A stretch of 64,000 nt of DNA from Chelonoidis abingdonii (taxonomy: Eukaryota; Chordata; Testudines; Testudinidae), in NCBI RefSeq assembly GCF_003597395.2, contig NC_133771.1:128638117-128702116 (forward strand), written 5' to 3'. This document shows, one piece after another, positions 11,489-23,799 of this stretch. Position numbers and translations under genes: made by a program. The first letter of the stretch is position 1. Each line of letters opens with the position of its first letter. The notes under the pieces are model-generated. The model ran no database searches and had not been told where the DNA came from. It worked only from the letters and a program-made list of their open reading frames with translations.

Positions 11489-11575
11489 CAGAATTGTAGA
11501 ATTATAGGGCTGAAAGCGACCTGAGGTGGTTATCTAGTCTAAGCTCCTGTCCTGGGGAAGGATTAAGTGTATCTA
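11489..11575 (-). mobile_element. CR1 3' end fragment
   Basis: The plus strand reads TAGAATTATAGGGCTGAAAG and then CTGAGGTGGTTATCTAGTC, the complement of a CR1 3' terminus. Short and decayed. Confidence 0.65.
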
Positions 11576-11906
11576 TAAACAGTCCTTGAAATATTTAAAC
11601 AAAAAGTCCTTTCTTCCCAACAATCAGGAATTCTGAGCAATATTCCTCCAGAAAAAGGTGCTTTTGCTGACTCCCCACAGAGCCTTCTGCTAGGTTGACA
11701 AGGGGCTGAGGTTTATTTCCCCCCAAAATTGTTACCCTGGCCCAGCCAGTAGGCAGAAAAGGATGACAAACCACTGCTGGCCGAAAGGCTAGAGTGGCTG
11801 GCCAGGAGCACTCCACTGCTATCAGAGAGCTCTTGCATAAGGCTTCTCACTGCCACTACCCTCCAAGAAGAGGACTGTGAGAAAGGAGGCTCCTGGCCAC
11901 CTCTAT

Positions 11907-12537
11907 TAGGGTTACCAACTCTCTGATTGCGGAAAACTGAACACCTTTGCTGCCCCCTGCCCTGTCCCAAGGCCCCATTGCTGCCTTGCCCCTTCTCCAA
12001 GGCACCGCCCCTGCTCACTCCATTCCCCCTCTCTCAGTTGCTCGCTCTCTCCCACCATCACATGATCATTTTCAGTGGGCTAGGGCAGAGGATTGGGTTG
12101 TGGGAGAGGATGAGGGCTCTGGTTGAGAGTGCAGGCTCTAAGGTGGGGATGGGGATGAGGGGGTTGGGGTGCCTGGGGGGCTGGGGGTGTAGCCAAGGTG
12201 TTTGGAGTGTGGGAGGAAGTCCGTCTGAGTCTCCTAGGTAGAGGTGTGGCCAGGTGACTCTACGCGCTGCGCTGTCTGCAGGTGCCGCCCCTGCAGCTCC
12301 CATTGGTGCTTGGGGCAGGGGCAGCACGTGGAGCCCCCTGGCTGCCCCTATGCCTGGGAGCCAGAGTGGGGTATGCCACTGCTTCTGGGAGCTGTGCAGA
12401 ACCAAGGCAGGCAGGGCCTTAGCTCTGCTGCGCCGCCGATTTGGACTTTTGATGGCTCGGTCAGCAATGCTGACTGGAGCCGTCAGTCCCTTTTCAACTG
12501 GGAGTTCTGGTTGAAAACTGGATGTCTGGCAACCCTA
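11907..12537. mobile_element. 631-bp GC-rich MITE
   Basis: The ends TAGGGTTACCAACTCTCTG and, inverted, TAGGGTTGCCAGACATCC pair over about 35 bp, including a GTTTTC-related inner block. Flanking ACCTCTAT and AACCCCAT share 5 of 8 bases, weakly suggesting a decayed hAT duplication. The GC-rich interior (CCGCCCCTGCAGCTCCCATT) is a well-known turtle repeat, remembered not searched. Open frames inside are not genes. Confidence 0.75.
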
Positions 12538-15500
12538 AACCCCATAGAGGACCCTGGGAGGGTGGGTGGGCAGGTGAGGATCCAGCCACCCCAACAGAGC
12601 CCATTGCTGGGCTGATGGAACAACAGGAACTCCTAAACTATCTAATGCCTGAGTAGCAGGGATTCCCTTTGAGGCCTCTGTTGGGGATCCCATGCTCTCC
12701 ACTAGGAAGCAGTATTCCATATTTCAGGGGCTGAAGGTAGCATCTCACAGGACACCCTACTCCTGACAGCATAGGGCCTCACCTGCCTAAGCCTGATTGA
12801 GAGATGGATCTCCCCTTAACAGGAGAAGCTGTCCCCCCGACTTTCTGCAAATTTAGGAAGGTAGTGGTTGTACCTTCCAAATAGTAACACAGTTTAATCT
12901 TCCCAATCTAAAGTACTAAAAACCTATATTTTAAAATGAAAGGTTAGCTTCAGCAGGATCTAATAGCACTTTAATTCACTTACACATGATAGGATTTTTT
13001 AAACCTTGAATAAAACAGATTAGAGAAATCCATTTTCAGCTTTTTACTTTGTGCATTTGATAGTACATTGTATATAGTCAGATTGTTCTGTTTATGGTCA
13101 TTTGCGCATCCTCTTTGATGCACTAGCATGGTGACATCATTCATGTTGCTCTTCTAGTCTATTTTAAACTAGCTTTATAACCTTCCTATCAAGCCTCAAC
13201 TATAAGCTCTTTAAGGTAGATGCAAGTGTGGTTACTTATGTCCAGCTTAATGAAACAATAATAATGAAAACTTAAATTTTCATGATGTACCATATTAAAA
13301 CCCAAGCCTATTGCTTCAGTACTTTAACTTCTAATTATAAAAAGCAAGAGAGTAAAAATTACATCCTGTTTGCATTTTATACATGAAATGTTTGACATTG
13401 AATAGCTTGGTAAACTTGCCTTTATAGCTTCAATAACTATGTATTTGCAACTTCTTATATTGTAGTACAGTCTTCTGTCTACAGGAGTGTTTGATTTTGA
13501 AAACTGAAATTAGAAGCATGCAGTTTCATTTGATTGTATAGTTCATAATTTATGTTGAGGAACTTGTTTTTGAATTTATTAGTCTTCAACCTTAAGTCAG
13601 TTTATCTGACTCTTGCTGACAGTACTCTTGTGGAAAACAGTATGGCCAGTACAAATTTCACTTCTTTCCTTTCCAGTTGACACTTTAACATACAGTTTCG
13701 TTCTATGGTGACAGTGTCGCTAACCTTTATAAAAACAAAACCCCTTTCCATTTTAATTAAAATATATTGTTTCCTATTCCTTGTTCTACAAACAACTGCA
13801 TTAGTACCAAAAACATCTTTTATATCCATTCTATATAATTATCATTTCAGAACAGAGAAGAGTAAAACAGTCAGCATAAATAAATATTGGCACTAGCCTA
13901 TCAAAGTTAATATTTAATAGTGAACCTTTTAGTTTGTCATTTTGTTTTTATCTTAAGCGAAGAATATCCATGGAATATTTTTCTTTGCATAAATGCTTTT
14001 GTTTGCCCATTAGGTTGATCATATTTTGAAAATAACTGCAACGTGAGAGGGGGAAGGGTTGTTTTTAGAAGTGAGTAGGACTGATATTTAGATTTATTTG
14101 GCTAGTGGCTGGTTGTGGGGGGAACCTTACCAAACTAGCAATAGAAATGTGATGGGGAAAGGCTGACTTTTTAAAAAAAATTTTCCCCCTTGGTACCCTA
14201 TCCTTGCATCAGTTCCTATAGGTAGGCCATCAGGGGTGGAGATGAACATGGAAGATGTTATGGGGGTGAGGAGGAGGTTGAAAAAAATGTTAGTGCACAG
14301 GATGATAACATATTCATCTCAAGGTTTACATAGGTGTGCTGGATTTTTGTGACAGAGTTAAGATGCCAGTCTAAATGCTGCTAGTTATGGTCTAGTAACT
14401 AACACTTGCAAAAACCCAACTTATATTTTTATTGAAGAAGCAGTACGTTATGCACCCTACCTAGATGTAATGCATTACAGGTTTTGACAAGTAGCTGATA
14501 TTTAGAGTCTGCTGTTACATGAATACGTATTTTTAAGCATACTTACAAATTCTACATATTAGATAAAATATAACTGAAGAAAAACCTTTTAGACCTAAGG
14601 ATAAAATACAGGAACTACTTTGCAGTAATCTTCAGATAGAGTTGGTTGCTAATCTCAAATAGCTTAGAGAATCTATTAGGAATGTGAAGAACTGTAATAG
14701 GATGAATTGTATGTTTAAGTGCATTATTTTGTTCCTAGACCGTACTGTAGAGAAGTCTTGTAAAAGGTTGTGTATTACCATTATTAAAATGACCTGGAAA
14801 ACTAGTCTGGCTTTATACATCTGATCCATTGCATTTTCATGGGGATTTTAAAGCTGTTTGTCCGTTAAACAAGCTCTCAAACCATTCAGCACATAGGTTA
14901 TTAGGGGTGAATAATGTGGATTTAAAGGATTTAGTAATTCATTCTAAATCCCAGCTGCATTTATTCATTTTTATTATTTGCTTTTTAAAGGGGTCTTTTT
15001 AAGTATGGGAACACCTGTTGCTGAGTAGAATCTGTAGATTTTATCAAGATCACAGGGATTATTTGGTTAGTCTAGATTAGAGATACAGTGATCAGACAAT
15101 CATTCAGAGCCTTTTGAATTGACTGCCATTGACCTTTCTACCAAAGCAAAAAGGAATGTAAATTGGTAATTCTGAGAGGTTTCCTTTAGCAGTAAAATAA
15201 TCTTGCTGGATTCTTTGGCATCTTTGAGTGGAATACCTTGTATATAAAGTGGAGGAGAAATCTCTTAAAAATAATGCTATATTTTGATATTGTACTGTTT
15301 TGGTGAAAATCTGATGGTTTTTATTTTGCTTAACCTTAGCTAGCAATTCAAAATATATTTATTCTAATGTGGCATGTAACATTTAATTGCATCTGGCTCA
15401 GATATTGATAAAGTAAATTTAAATCCCCCCAGAATTATAAATTATTGTAGCTTGCAAGCTACCTTGACAAGTTTTAACCTAATTTTCTTATCATGTAGTT

Positions 15501-16728
15501 TTGAATTTGTAACCAGTGTTACATTTTGTGTAATCCAGATTATGTTGGAAACTGAAATTCTAACATTTTACAGCACTTTTTGTAAGTGTTTTTGAAATCC
15601 TAGCTCTGTTTACTGTTGGCTTTGAACTATAAATCCACAGCACAACTATGTAATAAAGCCAATTTTTGCATTGCAGAAGCCTCTGACATATTCCTGAGTG
15701 AAACCAGTAATATCTGTTGGGAGACATTTTTGATCTGTAAATAAGAAAAGGATTTTTTTTTTCAAGTGACCTGTGTGCTTTTCTCAATTCTTCAGTGGAA
15801 TCCTGATTATCACAGCTACTTCTCTGGCAGATTCTCTGAAATATAAAGGCAGGATATAAATCTGACTTTGTCTGTTTTGTGGTTGGCCCTGGTTTTAGAT
15901 CTGTCAGAAGTTTGTGCTATGTAAATGAGGTATGATTTCATGTGAATAACTAGCAATTGAAAGGTATAACCATGTTTCTCACAGCTAGATTGATTCTGAT
16001 CTATACTGATTTAAGCACTTTTTTGAACAATCACAATTCTTCTCTAAGGCATGACAGAGACATCCAGTGCTGCCATATTTTGTAGAGAGGCTTAACAAGT
16101 GTCCTTTGGATATACAGTGGAAAGTTAAACTATCCAGAGAAAAAGTAAACTTCTAAACATTGTTGATATAAAAGTGTAACTCAAAACTAACAAGTTTTTG
16201 GCCAAGCAACACAAACAAAATTGAGATTTAACTCTGTTCCCCAGAGATTTATTGATTATGCTTGTCCTGCAAGGCTGAGGGGTTTAAAAGCATCTTGAAA
16301 ATAAACCAGATGTGATTTTTCCCTTCTAAAAGCACGAAATTTGGAGCTTAAATTGAGTTCCTCAAACTGAAATTGAAACAATTACATATCTCATGTGTAG
16401 TTTCTGTTTTCATACTAGACGGAAGCGAGCTAAAGTTCCAGTGAAGAACAGAAACAAAGACACTGGAAGAGTCCATTTTAGTGTCGAGTGGCACTGCAGT
16501 AACTTGTGTCCTTCTGGAGAGGTTTATGTTAACAAGAGCAGGGCAGTTTTTGTTTTGACGAATTGTTTGTTTGTTTGCTGATAATGCAGTTTCAGGTCAA
16601 TCAAGACTATTTGCGAATCTCATGTGAGTTTTTTAAATAGTCTCTCCTCCCCACGCCCATGGGTTGGGGAGGGGCAGTAGATGCACAAGAGAATTTAGGT
16701 GCCATTTTCAAATCTTGTGGTGATGATA
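12538..16728. other. Longest unique intron block
   Basis: About 4.2 kb, AT-rich. I found no exon, no RNA gene and no recognisable mobile element. Short open frames have no family resemblance. Conserved regulatory elements could be present but cannot be seen without alignment. Confidence 0.55.
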
Positions 16729-16878
16729 CATAGCCTTAGAGTTAGAACACTCATCTAGGATGTGGGAGAGATGCAGGTTCAAGTCCCCACTCTTCCTGTT
16801 TCAGAGCAAGGATTTGAACTTGGATATCCCACCCTCCAGAAAAGTGCCCTAATCGTCAGACTATTCACTAGTCTGGGG
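16729..16878. repeat. Palindromic tRNA-like repeat, copy 1
   Basis: The left half carries a box A-like TAGCCTTAGAGTTAGAACAC and a box B-like GGTTCAAGTCC. The right half holds the inverted equivalents (GGATTTGAACTTGG and then a decayed complement of the A box). Such back-to-back tRNA-like units are frequent in turtles. Not a functional tRNA: no cloverleaf stems. Confidence 0.6.
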
Positions 16879-16951
16879 TGGGGTTTCTCATCTTTTCCTT
16901 TTTAAATACTTAAATATTCATTGTGCTGGGGAGAGAGAATGGAAATGACTC

Positions 16952-17195
16952 TGTAGCCTGGTGGTTAATGTACTAACTTGGGAAGGAAGGCATTTGGGTT
17001 CTAGTCCCCGCTCCAATGAACAACTTCAACAGGAGAAATTGAGATCCACCCCAGAATACCCTGTAACTCAGTGGTTAGGGCAGTGTGGGAAACCCACGTT
17101 CAAATCTCTGCTTTGAATTTGGATAGGGTGAGAATGGAATCTGGGTCTCTAATGTCCCATATGAGTGCTGAAGCCATAGTGCTATACAGTTTAAG
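16952..17195. repeat. Palindromic tRNA-like repeats, copies 2 and 3
   Basis: TAGCCTGGTGGTTAATGTAC with GGGTTCTAGTCC begins one unit. CTGTAACTCAGTGGTTAGGG with CACGTTCAAATCTC begins a second, which closes with the inverted partner ending near CATAGTGCTATA. Same family as 16729-16878 and 53404-53571. Confidence 0.55.
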
Positions 17196-17221
17196 GGGGG
17201 GCTCCTTCTCCACTGGTTTTA

Positions 17222-17450
17222 AGAACATAAGAACAGCAATACTGGGTCAGACCAGAGATCCATCTAGCGCAGTATTCTGTCTTCCAACAGTGGCCAATGC
17301 GAGGTGCCCAAGAGGGAACAAAAAGAACATGTAATCATCAAGTGATCCATCCCCTGTTGCCCATTCCCAGCTTCTGGCAAACAGGCATCCCTGTCCATCC
17401 TGGCTAATGGCCATTGATGGACCTATCCTCCATGAATTTATCTAGTTATT
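17222..17450 (-). mobile_element. CR1 3' end, second CR1 subfamily
   Basis: The plus strand begins AAGAACATAAGAACAGCAAT and ACTGGGTCAGACC, the complement of the CR1 subfamily that ends GGTCTGACCCAGTATGGCC. It continues through the 3' UTR and the region encoding the ORF2 tail. Confidence 0.85.
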
Positions 17451-19350
17451 TTTTTGAATGGCATTTCCAAATTTCCTTTATTTTTAATAAAACAAAGTGC
17501 AAAAAAAATGCAAGTTTTATTTTGGATGGAACAAAGCATTTCAACCTAAATTTTTTATTTGTGTTTGTTTCACTGAGATAACCAATATGGTTTTGTTTAA
17601 GGTTGATCTGAAACAATTTTTCCCCCCAAATTTGGCCAGTGAACTGTAAGATCACTTATTCGCACAACGCTAGTGTTAACCCCCACTGTGAAATGGTTGG
17701 AAATTCTAGTCCAGCTTATTGTGGAAAGGAAGCCTTTTACAGGCTCTCCCTCAGGTAGATTCTGAAGCTAGAATCAGACTTTGGAGTATACTTGGGAAAA
17801 GGATATTCAGTCAGCACAAATGATAGGGCAGACTCTCGTAGATGAAAGTTTCTGAGCAATAACTATTGTTAATGACTAGTTTTCTAATGTTGGTCCAAAT
17901 GCTTGTTACAAGAGTCCAGCCTTGAGGTCCTGAAGGCATGCATTACTGATGTCCAAGAGGGAAAGGCTGCAGTTTTCAAATCTTTGAGAGAGAAAAAGCT
18001 ATTACTGTCCATGGAAACTTTAGTTTCTGAGTCAGGGTTTTGGTGAAAAAGATTCACAAATTGAGTTCCTTACCAACTTGTATATAACAGTTCCCATTAG
18101 AAAGGACAGTTCCTGTGCAAGCAGGATCCCCCACCAACAGTAAGTCTCTTGTGTTTGTTCAGATTTAATCAGTCATCTTGCATCCAGTCTGCAGTGTTAT
18201 TCAACAATAAAGATTAGTCTCTCACAAGAGACCATATAAGCATTCAGCAGTTGAATAGAACTGATATCTCAGATTATGCCACTGTAGCAGTTCTCTGAAT
18301 GGCCTCAAGTAAAAACTCTACAGTGTAGATAGGACCTATTCCTGTGTGATTCCATACATTAGCCCTCCATGCCAGTGAATAAATTACATGTCATTGAGCT
18401 GTGCCTCCTTGAAAGAACTGAACCACTTCAGATTGTTTTTACCTGTATAGTTGGATTAACTTTTGACACCATGATATTTAGAACTGGGATTTAAACCTGG
18501 TTTTCTCTAAGTAATGCTGCACACTGTGCTTTCTAGTCATCTTAACAGACCAGCACTTTTCTCCTAGAAACCCTACTGAGGCTCTACAGGTGAAATTATT
18601 TGGAAATTCAGGATTAATCACCATTTAATTTAGAAACAAAAAAAAAATCAGTCATGTTGAGAAACTTCACAAATTTTCATTTTTTATCAAAATTGCATTA
18701 TATTGAACTAACTGTTCTACACTGGATTATGTGATTACTGGATTATGTAGGTTGACGCTTAAAGGGAAGACATAGTAGGAATGAATGGGGTGGTGGTGGG
18801 GAGAGCAAGTCACGATTTGTCTTTACATTTAAAATATTTTTATTTTTGTAAAATATTTAGTTGTCTGTATTGCCAGATTGAAGGCATCTCACAAAACAGT
18901 AATGTGAACAGTGACAGTGTGTGTGAGTTTTCCCCCATGTGATGCTGCCAGTATAATTCTACTTTTATAAGTGTTATCTTCTCTTGGGGTGGTGTAGTAG
19001 TTCAGTCTAATGTCTGTTAAGTCTATCTGCTGAAATTGCCAACAGGATTGACAATTTGCATGATGGTTGTTGTGTACTGTGGACTCAGCTTCACTAGTGA
19101 ACTGAGATCATCAGCTCACTTCATTGGTAATGGGACAATCTCTTGAGCACCAGTCTTTTGAGCTCTCCACGTAATACCACTACAGGAATGAAGAGGTACC
19201 AGTCAACCAAAATAGGCAGAGGAGTAGAGTCCTTTTGAAAGTTGATCCCATCTCTAATCAATCTAGAGATAATGCCATGTTTGGACGGGTGGTCCTACAA
19301 TCACTGTTCAAGTAGACTCCAAGCCTACTTCCAGTCAGAACTACTTGAGT
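17451..19350. other. Unique intron
   Basis: No recognised feature. Contains only short AT-rich and purine-rich runs. Confidence 0.5.
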
Positions 19351-19690
19351 TACCTGCTGTGGAATGGACATATGCAATCACTTGAAGAAAAAATGGTTAC
19401 TTACCTTTCCATAATTATTGTTTGTTTGTCCATTCCAACTCCCGCTTTCACCTCTCTATCAAAGTCTTTCTGGTAGGAAGGAACCGAGGGGAGTTGGGGG
19501 CAGTATAGTGCTTTATACCGCTGTGCAGTGGCATGAGTCACCAAGAGGTGATCATGCTGCCCTGACTGGTACTGGTAAGGGAAAAATCTCTGACTGTGTA
19601 TGATGCGTGCGCCAACCTACAGTGGAATGGCCATGTGCAACACACCTTGAGTAACAACAGTTACAGAAAAGTAGGTAACCATTTTTTCCT
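19351..19690 (+). mobile_element. DIRS element A: 3' end with internal complementary region
   Basis: DIRS elements copy through a circular intermediate and end in inverted repeats plus an internal complementary region (ICR). Here TGGAATGGACATATGCAATC (from 19361) and its nearby inverse ending TTTGTCCATTCCA (to 19438) form the ICR. The terminal segment at 19622-19687 (TGGAATGGCCATGTGCAACA to GTAGGTAACCATTTTTT) repeats the second ICR half in inverse. It has the same plan as the element at 43779-49201, but older. Confidence 0.7.
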
Positions 19691-20581
19691 ACCAATTCTT
19701 GGTGGCTTGATCCAACTGGCAAGAGTAGTATGGTCCACCCCTGCCTCTTGTCAGCCTATTACCAAGAAAGCTGAAAAGTTGTACCAGATACCATCAAAGG
19801 GTTTTTCAGACTTTCATAACATCCTGCTCCTAATTCACTGGTGGTGTCTCTGGCCAGGGGCAGGCAAGATCTGGGCATCATTCCACTTCCCAGTCATAGG
19901 GGAAGATCATAGACTCATGGGGAAGGGTGGAGTCTTCTTCATTGGTCGGTATTAGGATGGCTGGTTATCCTGATCCATTATCAATTCCACTTGTGAGAAA
20001 AGTTGCCTGAGTGCATATGGTGGCTGGCAATTAGCATTTTACTGGAGGGCCATAACGTGGCTAAGCATTCACTCAGAGCTTCCTTCAGTGCATTAGATTT
20101 AGTTGCTAGAGTAATGGCTACTACTGTGGTTATAAGGAGATATGGTTGGCTTCTCTCTGGCCTAGAATACCTAGCCTTAACTAGAGAATCTCCCCTTTGA
20201 AGGGATAGCATTTTCAGTATGAAGACTGAGTTCCAGGAGAAGGACCGAGATCAGCAGTGTACTCTCTGGATTTGATTTCTTCTGACAGAAGAAAACCACC
20301 TAATCCTTCCTGTCACTATCAGAGGCAGTTTTACCCTCAGTCTTCCTCTTATGTTTTGGCACAAGCCATAGCAGCAGCCTTCTTCCAATTAGGGCTAGTA
20401 TAAGCAAAGGCGTTTCTAATCCTGGTCTTAATCCCAACAACCTGCCACCCCTCTCGTAGTTGTGAAACATCAAACTTCATATTTGACATGGTGATTGAGA
20501 GTTGAATTAATCAATCAGAACTGCCAGCACCAGCTCCCTTTCAGTCATGGATTTGTTCGCAACTCTAGATTTGAAGGACAC
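19691..20581 (+). pseudogene. DIRS gag-like and start of reverse transcriptase, pseudogene
   Basis: One frame at 20054-20200 gives HNVAKHSLRASFSALDLVAR and then VMATTVVIRRYGWLLSGLEY. This is the conserved helical part of DIRS gag proteins (usual pattern ..A.D..AR.MAT.VV.RR..WL..SGL). After a broken linker the sequence reaches MDLFATLDLKDTH near 20547-20585, the beginning of the RT palm, where YFH should follow. The RT stops there because a different DIRS terminus begins. Stops and frameshifts throughout. Confidence 0.75.
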
Positions 20582-20980
20582 ACATTCTTCAAGTAGTATC
20601 CCTATAGATGCTCCACTCTAGGTGTGCTTGCATCCCGGCGCTGCTGATCAGAGAGCTTCAGTAGCAGTGTCTTCTAGGACTGCACGTGCAGTGTGTCTCC
20701 TTGTGCTGCATTATGAGGCGAGTCAGCATGTGCAGGCTAACTCCCACTCATTCCTTTTCAACTGCCCTGGCTAGAGACGGAGCTATTAGCAGTCCATTGA
20801 CAACTATTACTTTTGTAGCCTAGAGCTTAGTTTTTAATAGTAGTTATTGATATAAATAATATGTTGCAGGTTGCATCTGAATCATCTGGCAGTTAGAGGG
20901 CATTGCTCTCAGGAGAGGAGTCTGTACATCAGTATGTTGGAGTCTGGCCCTCAGATCGTTCCCCCCTCGTGCAGGGGAGG
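20582..20980 (+). mobile_element. DIRS element B: 5' terminal repeat and leader
   Basis: CTTCAAGTAGTATCCCTATA and ATGCTCCACTCTAGGTGTGC match the DIRS terminal repeats at 32962 and 38546. It begins exactly where the RT of the preceding DIRS remnant is cut off, so element B inserted there. The leader after the repeat has no coding sense. Confidence 0.75.
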
Positions 20981-21300
20981 GCTTTATGTGTGATAACAGA
21001 CGATATTTATGCAATGTACTATATCAACGAGTAGGAAGGTGCTCACTCCACTGCTTTTTGTACAAAAGGAATAAGGTTATGGGATTGATGCATCTTTCAC
21101 AGTGTTTGTCTGGTGGCTCAGCACTTGATGAGAGAGAGCAGCATGATTACAGACTGTCTCAGCAGGTACCCTTCCCAGATGGCAGAGTGGTCCCTAAAGG
21201 ATCAGCTGGTTTTGCGCACGTTCTCCAGGTGGGATTTAGCAAATGTGGATCCAGCACTGTCACCTCTTCTGTTCCATAGCTGGCACAGTGTCTGATAGAT
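20981..21300 (+). pseudogene. DIRS RNase H region, pseudogene
   Basis: Reading across frames gives ATMYYINE and, after frame changes, QHLMRESSMITDCLSRYPSQ, MAEWSLKDQLVLRTFSRWDL. This resembles the DIRS RNase H block (TAMYYIN.QGG ... ADRLSR ... EW.L). The equivalent in the full element is near 47225-47400. Gag and RT of element B are missing, so a large internal deletion precedes this part. Confidence 0.7.
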
Positions 21301-21489
21301 GCTTTTTTCCTGCTTTTCCTCGACCCAGAAAGTGGTAAGGAAAATATGCGGGGATGGGATGAGGATAATTTTCATCACTTAAGCATGGCCTTGCCACCAA
21401 TGATATATTGATTTCTTCTGGCTGTCCAGCAGAATCCTCACACACCTTCCTCTGTCACCAGATCCTCTGAGCAAGAAGTGAAGATTCTT

Positions 21490-22614
21490 CATCTGGACCT
21501 GCAGTCCTTTCATCTGACGGCTTGGGCTCTTGGCCTTTGACTCTGCCTAAACTTGAGCAGCCCTCTTCGTTAACTGTTCAAGATGTGGTACTTAATGCTA
21601 GAAAGCATTCTAGTAGACAGTGTTATAAGTTAAAATGGACCAGATTTGTAACTTGTATGACTGGGAAGGAGAGTTCTGTGGCGTCAGTAGCCATACTCTC
21701 TGTTTTAGAATATCTGATGGTTTTTAAAGTGTGAAGGGCTGATTCATTGTGAAAGATTCATTTGACAGCCATTTCTGCTTGTTTTACCTCAGTTGATGGT
21801 AGATCTGTGTGCACAGTATTGCTGAAATGTTTTTGAAGGGTTTATCTAATGTGTATTTTCCTTTGAGAGATCCTGTCTCTCCTTGGGATCTCAGTTTGGT
21901 TCTGGCCATGCTAATGAAGTCGCTGTAGTAGAAAGACCGCCCTAGGCCTCTTACCAGGCCTCATGCTTCAGGCACTCTCTAATACAGTCACATTTTCAGC
22001 CCATGGCTGAGTATTATATTGTTTATCTATTAAAACAGCTTTATTGTGGCCATAACTTCTGTCAGAAGGGAAAGCGAGTTAAAAGATCTTACGGCTCATC
22101 AACCTTTCACAACTTTCTATATAAAAAAAATTTATTGTATTTTACCTGATCCCAGTTTTTGCCAAAGATAGTCTCTGATTTTCATATTAATGTCAGGTAA
22201 TTTGCCAGTTTTTTCCCCTAACCCACATTCTGATGAGGGGAAATACATACTTTGGATGCAAGAAGGCCCTTTGCTTATTATTTGGATGGGACTAAAACTT
22301 TTTCAAAAAGCATTAAGATTATGTCTTATGCTAAAAATCGCATGGGATATAAGTTTTCTTCCCAGACTATTTTTACATGGATTAAGTAATGTGTTGTTGA
22401 ATGTTATTCCTTGGCACTTACTCCTGTACCTGATACAATGCAACCACATTCTGCTAGAGTTATAGCAACTATCTCTTTACTTGCTTTAGACAGGTCCTTG
22501 TTGTTTAAATGGCAACCTAGAGTTCTGTTCACACTTCAGCTAAGCATTATGTCCTGGACTTGGCATCTGAGGCCAATGTTGGATTTGGTAGAGCAGTGCT
22601 CCCTAGTTAGTTAG
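21490..22614 (+). pseudogene. DIRS tyrosine recombinase pseudogene
   Basis: DIRS elements integrate with a tyrosine recombinase rather than an integrase. Translated pieces in order are: NARKHSSRQCYKLKWTRFV (N-terminal SAM-like fold), SVRRESELKAL-like sequence near 22060 (first catalytic Arg block, TSVRRE), a region rich in family motifs near 22225-22330, and MQPHSARVIATISLL at 22436-22480. The HxxR catalytic motif is intact as H-S-A-R (22447-22458). Several frameshifts and stops break the frame, and no intact 3' terminus was found. Confidence 0.8.
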
Positions 22615-22679
22615 GATCTGCCTGCAGGTTAATTTGAGCACTCCTCATCAGTCTGTCCTGTAAGTGGAAATATGCAGAG

Positions 22680-23310
22680 CCAGTGCAAGATTCAAGATTT
22701 AATCTAGAATTCCCCTCTATTGGCTGCAACACTTTGAGTTAGGAAATTTCATCTATTGTGTTTAGGAATTCCAAGAATGTTTAGTAGCAGCAACATAAGA
22801 ACTCCATTATATGTCACTCAGATTGACATCCCCAGTGGTCATGCAGCTACTCTTCTTACAGGTGATAAGTGCATAAGGAGGCAGTCGTCTTGGTCCTTAG
22901 TGTGATTTGGTGGTCTGTAACAGACACCAGCTAAGATTCCATCTTATGCTTTATTTGTTAGCTCATTGATCATAAGCATTCAAGATAATTTTCTTCTGAG
23001 TTGTCAGTGACTTAGAAACGGGTAATGCCACTCCCTCTCCTCTTTTGCCTGCTTGGTCCTTCCCAGATAGGTTATAGCCATTGATTTTAACATTCCAGTC
23101 ATGTGACTCATGATTTTTAAATCAAGATTGGATTTTTTCCTACAAGACATGTTCTAGGAATTGTTTTGTGAAAGTTTCATGGCCTGTGTTATACATGAGG
23201 TTGGAGTAGTACCAAGTCGATGGACTTTATGCTCCAGGTTTCAGTAATACCAAGTAGATGGACTTTATGCTCATAAATGAGCAATTCCTCTTCCTCTTGT
23301 TTGTTACACC
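22680..23310 (-). pseudogene. CR1 LINE endonuclease domain, pseudogene
   Basis: The minus strand, read from about 23310 down, gives KQEEEELLIYEHKVHLLGIT followed by ET, the LVYEHDIDILAVTETWL-type start of CR1 apurinic endonuclease. It then gives LGRTKQAK, and AGVCYRPPNHTKDQD near 22885-22930, the conserved VCYRPP block. No RT follows on the low-coordinate side, where DIRS sequence lies. The domain is heavily decayed. A 25-bp direct repeat (CCAAGT.GATGGACTTTATGC) sits at 23213 and 23250. Confidence 0.7.
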
Positions 23311-23757
23311 AGTACTAGGAGCCTGAGTACAGATGTGATTGTTCTCAGGTACTCAGGACTGAGAGTCACCTTATTGCCCTTGTCTCCAGCATGAGGGATT
23401 TTGCCTGGGTGTGGCTGAGTGTCAACTCCCTAATACCACCAGCCTTTCAAGCACTTTCTGAGTTGTGCCAGCCCTGTCTTCGCTTTGCAGGTTAACAGTA
23501 GGTGCACCCCAAGTCTCTTTGAAATATTCCCTTGGTTGCGCTCAGAAATTACAGCTCCTCTGTCCCCCCCACAGGTGCCGTGTACCCCCAAATGCACAAA
23601 AGAATAAATGGCATTGTCAGAATTTTTCTAAAACTGGGGATCTGCTTCTTTCTTGTTTGTTTTTTATTTAATTTTGAACTCTGTATCCATGGGTTTTAAG
23701 GCCAAGGATAGCCTATGAAGGAAATTAACCTGAAGGAAATAGAAATTAGGAGTCAGG

Positions 23758-23799
23758 TTCTTTTCTTTTCTTTTCTTTTCTTTTCTTTTCTTTTCTTTT
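23758..23799 (+). repeat. (CTTTT)n microsatellite
   Basis: Eight consecutive CTTTT units without interruption. Confidence 0.98.

Noticed and set aside
16393..16581. Possible QKI or other exon with basic residues (RRKRAKVPVK)
   Set aside because: No acceptor or donor of quality at fitting positions and no match to QKI.
16729..17195. Functional tRNA genes
   Set aside because: Only box-like motifs are present; acceptor and anticodon stems do not form and there is no T run termination at a fitting place.
23758..23799. CRISPR-like short repeat array
   Set aside because: A simple pentanucleotide microsatellite without spacers, in a vertebrate intron.
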